Source: Gymnopilus junonius
Lineage: Eukaryota; Basidiomycota; Agaricomycetes; Agaricales; Galerinaceae
Length of the DNA: 21,712 nucleotides
Assembly (NCBI GenBank): GCA_015501075.1
Contig: JADNYJ010000526.1
Coordinates: 1-21,712, forward strand
Direction: 5' to 3'
Positions 18,993-21,712 of this stretch are shown here, piece by piece (positions within the stretch are counted from its first letter, which is position 1; every line of letters begins with the position of its first letter). Position numbers and translations under genes: made by a program. A model generated the notes under the pieces. The model ran no database searches and had not been told where the DNA came from. It worked only from the letters and a program-made list of their open reading frames with translations.

Positions 18993-20483
18993 ATGGATCT
19001 CAATCCTTGCTGGATTCTCGGTCGTTGTGTGTGTTTCGAGATTTTTGGCATCGAAGTTGAAGGTGAGTTACATCTTCAATGCTACAGAATTGAAGTCTGA
19101 CGTTGATTGCGCTTCATAGATGATTACTATGCCCACATTCCAGGCATTCCTCGCTCAAACCAATATTGTTGTGTGGCCGCCCCAGTCCAACCACCGGACT
19201 ATAAGGGCTCTGGTATGTTGGCCGCAGGTGCAATGCATCACCAGTGGTTCCATCCTGCCACTCCTGCGACTCTTCCGCATGAACAGCTTCAATATCTTTC
19301 CCCTAGTCCTGATCTCACTGATCTCACCGATTTATCTCGGGACGAATCAACCATGGAACCCCAATACCCTCATCCTTCTGACCTGGATCCTTCCATCTGT
19401 CCGCCCGAATTCGATAGTCCTATACAACATCAACTGCTGTCAGTGCTCCAGGACAACGATGTCGCCATCGCGCATGCTGAGCAATGCCAATCACAGCCCT
19501 TGCCTGCCGAGCCACCCCCTCTGACAATCCGGCCATAAAGCAAAACCTTCCGTCTGATGCTGAACAACACCTGGACGACGGACGATTCCAGGTTCGCCTA
19601 AATCGGGTTTGCTCTTCAGGAGCAGTTGGGGAAGGCAATACCGTACATTCGCTCCCATCCTCTGACGAGAGTATTGCCCGCGGATCGTATACCAACCAAA
19701 GTTCTGATCCGGGACCAGCAATAAGCCCTTCTCCACCATCCGCCATCGCCACAGCAGCCGCACAAGTGGATAACCAGGATCCCTCCTGGCACAATTGGAA
19801 AGTTTTGGTTGCAATAATAGAGAGCCAAAACTTCCCTTGAAGAATAGATTCGACCGGTCTTCGAACACCGGATATCGACAATCCAGCTCCAAAAGTAATG
19901 TCGAGCGGGACCAATCCCAAACCCAACATCAGTCGAAGGTAATGTAAAGGAGTTCTAGCTCTCAAACATGTGCTGACCATCACAATTCTCACTAACAGGG
20001 AACCAATAACAATTCCATCCAATTGTTCCCAGCAGAATATCCCAGAACAGGGACAGAAGTAAGGTCGCAAGAAAGGAGCAACCAGGACGAGCAACGTCCT
20101 CCAAATCATTCCGGAAAGGGGGCATTCGAGACGTCCACCTCATCGGGAAAGCGAAAACGGGCAGAGGAGGTTGAAGACTCTTCCTCGGATCCGTCGTCTT
20201 CTTTGGCAGCTCCGACCCAAAGCGCCAGCGCCAACATGAAAACGACGCGACTCCGTCGCCCTTCAGCTCTACAACACCTAATCTGCCACAGATGCAGGGT
20301 CCGAGTCAGGGTCAAGCAAACATTATCGACCTTGACAACATTGTTTTTGAAGATCCTAGGTCAGTGATGAATATTAATGTCCTCATGAGCCACGCACTAA
20401 TCAACACTCACAGCATTATCAAAGTAAAAGTCAAGGAGACCTTCCGTTGTTCGAAATACCAAGACTTGGTTGGCCCGTACTGA
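18993..20483 (+). pseudogene. Unidentified disordered protein gene with frame breaks
   Basis: The start is clear: exon 18993-19062 (MDLNPCWILGRCVCFEIFG...) splices over a 57-bp intron (19063-19119) into DDYYAHIPGIPRSNQYCCVA and a Pro/Asp/Ser-rich stretch (SPSPDLTDLTDLSRDEST). The frame then stops at 19538. Coding texture continues in another frame (NLPSDAEQHLDDGRFQVRL, to 19840), then in a third (ESFGCNNREPKLPLKNRFD) through a good 60-bp intron (19939-19998) into a Ser/Lys-rich part with SGKRKRAEEVEDSSSD. After one more change comes PKRQRQHENDATPSPFSST and IIDLDNIVFEDP, then a 54-bp intron (20360-20413) and KVKETFRCSKYQDLVGPY to a TGA at 20481-20483. At least three breaks are needed, two of them beside C runs. 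KRKR and PKRQRQ could be nuclear signals. I do not recognise the family; it may be a pseudogene or a real gene with assembly indels. Confidence 0.5.
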
Positions 20484-20495
20484 TAAGATCTAGGG

Positions 20496-21322
20496 AAAGT
20501 AGAGGGTGCAGGCAACTCGCCTATCGATCGTCAAATTCTCACGGGCATCCGAATTGTAAATTTATCTTTCGAACTTTCTCTCCTCCTCGAGTACAAACCA
20601 CTATATATTTCTTCTGCAAAATCCCATTTTATCGTTTTACTGAACACCCAGAAAGCAACGTCCTGAAGGCTGTGCCAAGCAACCTGAAGCTGATGTCTCC
20701 GCCGAGCTCGGAGTTTGCATCAATCCACCTGATGGACGTTGCAACGGGTAGCGACGAATATATATAAGGCAGATCCTCCGTCATTGACAGATCTCTCTGA
20801 GCTGGCCTCACCATCATCATCAAAGACAAGACTAGGCGCTGTGCGCTATAGCCTTTGAACGAGCAACAAAAAAACTCCAATAAACTAACGAATTTCTTCG
20901 CGAACCGGAACCCGATGTATTCTCCAGCGTTGGTCTTGATTTCGCCCTCTCAGTTTCAGTCTGGTCATTGGGCGCTGCTGCTGCACCTCTTCCATATCAT
21001 GTTCGAAGTCTCTCTGTGCGTCATACAACACTCTGCTGCAGAAACCGTTATTCTCATTATATTGATCATTCAGGTCAGGTCATTTGTTGACAACGATTCG
21101 GGCATCCAATCACGGATGTGAATGATATTAACATTCTTGAACAGCGGAAGGAGAATTTGAGGCTGCTGCTGCTGCTTCTTCCGAGCCACCCTCCTCAGAC
21201 GTGAGTCCTCCGGATTTCTCAATGATAATGAATTGAACTCTAATTATACAACTTCCGTGGTACAGTCCCCTCCTCGCGACCCAAGCATCCCAAACATCAC
21301 CATTACACAGTCCAATCGTTGA
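20496..21322 (+). pseudogene. Continuation or second broken gene, Ser/Ala-rich
   Basis: Coding texture resumes in the frame of the preceding stop (GKVEGAGNSPIDRQILTGIRI, near 20496-20560). Further pieces follow in other frames: LTDLSELASPSSSKTRLG near 20780-20835, then FLREPEPDVFSSVGLDFALS from about 20890. The last piece splices well: a 71-bp intron 21074-21144 (GTCAGG to TTGAACAG) and a 65-bp intron 21201-21265 (GTGAGT to GGTACAG) join it to AEGEFEAAAAASSEPPSSD and SPPRDPSIPNITITQSNR, ending at the TGA 21320-21322. An in-frame TAA near 20880 and other frame changes break the upstream link. This is probably the distal part of the 18993 locus. No domain is recognised. Confidence 0.4.
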
Positions 21323-21712
21323 ACGCCTACTTGTCAACCCATAGCGGTCACCACCACCATGACGCAACCAAAATCTGGAAGCGAAAGCACCTACTACTCC
21401 AGGTGCGGACACAACCCATGCTGCTGCTGCACAGGAACACCCTCCTGCAGGCGCAGAACTACAAGCGGAATCGGCCTTGGCAGCACCAGCAACGGAAGCA
21501 GCCCCAGCTCCAGTGACCGAGGCAGCTGCACCTGCGGATGTACCCCCGTTATGAGGAGGTACGCGGAGATACTTCATCTCGACCAATAGAGTACCCTAAC
21601 AAACCACTCTGCTTTTCAGAGCCTTCCACTGGGACGACATGGAAGATCTGGATTAATCCAATTTCATCCTACTTTACACTAGGTATCAATGTCATATGTA
21701 GGCGGAATATCA
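21323..21712 (+). other. Low-complexity Ala/Pro-coding stretch, then no gene
   Basis: From about 21375 to a TGA near 21555, one frame reads as Ala/Pro/Glu-rich (AAPATEAAPAPVTEAAAP), while another frame of the same GCT/CTG-rich DNA is Cys/Ser-rich and ends near 21589. Because the DNA is repetitive, frame choice is uncertain. It may be a further exon of the upstream locus. From 21590 to the end of the window I see nothing. Confidence 0.3.

Noticed and set aside
19420..20109. A 229-codon minus-strand frame opposite the 18993 locus
   Set aside because: The plus strand there has introns and coding texture; the minus translation is Cys/Leu/Arg-rich antisense of Ser/Pro-rich coding DNA.
21128..21586. 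A 152-codon Ala/Gly-rich minus-strand frame
   Set aside because: It is the antisense of GCT/CTG-rich simple sequence, crosses a good plus-strand intron, and has no independent support.
1..21712. Operons, CRISPR arrays, insertion sequences, phage or bacterial promoters
   Set aside because: Dense spliceosomal introns and eukaryotic protein families show nuclear fungal DNA, and no repeats or transposase domains were seen.

Overview
The window looks like nuclear DNA of a filamentous basidiomycete, probably an Agaricomycete. The evidence is dense short introns of about 46-66 bp with GT-AG ends and CTAAC/CTGAC-like branch sites, very small exons, a G-alpha protein of the expanded basidiomycete type, and short intergenic spaces. 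I see no operon, phage, CRISPR or bacterial feature. All gene models were assembled by hand from splice sites and reading frames; no database search was possible.

Layout. Positions 1-847 hold a doubtful gene end (1-107) and a leader-like stretch with three convincing introns. A two-exon plus-strand gene at 848-4160 encodes a 1084-residue Pro/Ser-rich protein of unknown function. Positions 4687-6081 (+) carry two related, decayed copies of a leucine-rich, F-box/LRR-like gene. Four well-supported minus-strand genes follow: an AIFM2/FSP1-like FAD oxidoreductase (6236-8026, ten exons), a G-protein alpha subunit-like GTPase (9455-11618, fifteen exons), an acetamidase/formamidase (12426-13713, seven exons, one frameshift) and a PMS1-type MutL mismatch-repair gene (13890-17766). 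The MutL gene keeps intact ATPase and endonuclease ends, but its linker is broken in every frame. On the plus strand, 18993 to about 21590 holds a spliced, disordered, unidentified gene or genes with several frame breaks.

The genes do not form a pathway: redox, signalling, amide hydrolysis and DNA repair genes are simply neighbours. No clearly new biological system was found. The points most worth checking are the broken linker of the MutL gene, a G-alpha whose catalytic Gln position is Ser, micro-exons of 9, 11, 16 and 20 nt, a GC-AG intron, and the way frame breaks concentrate in low-complexity coding sequence while structured domains stay clean.
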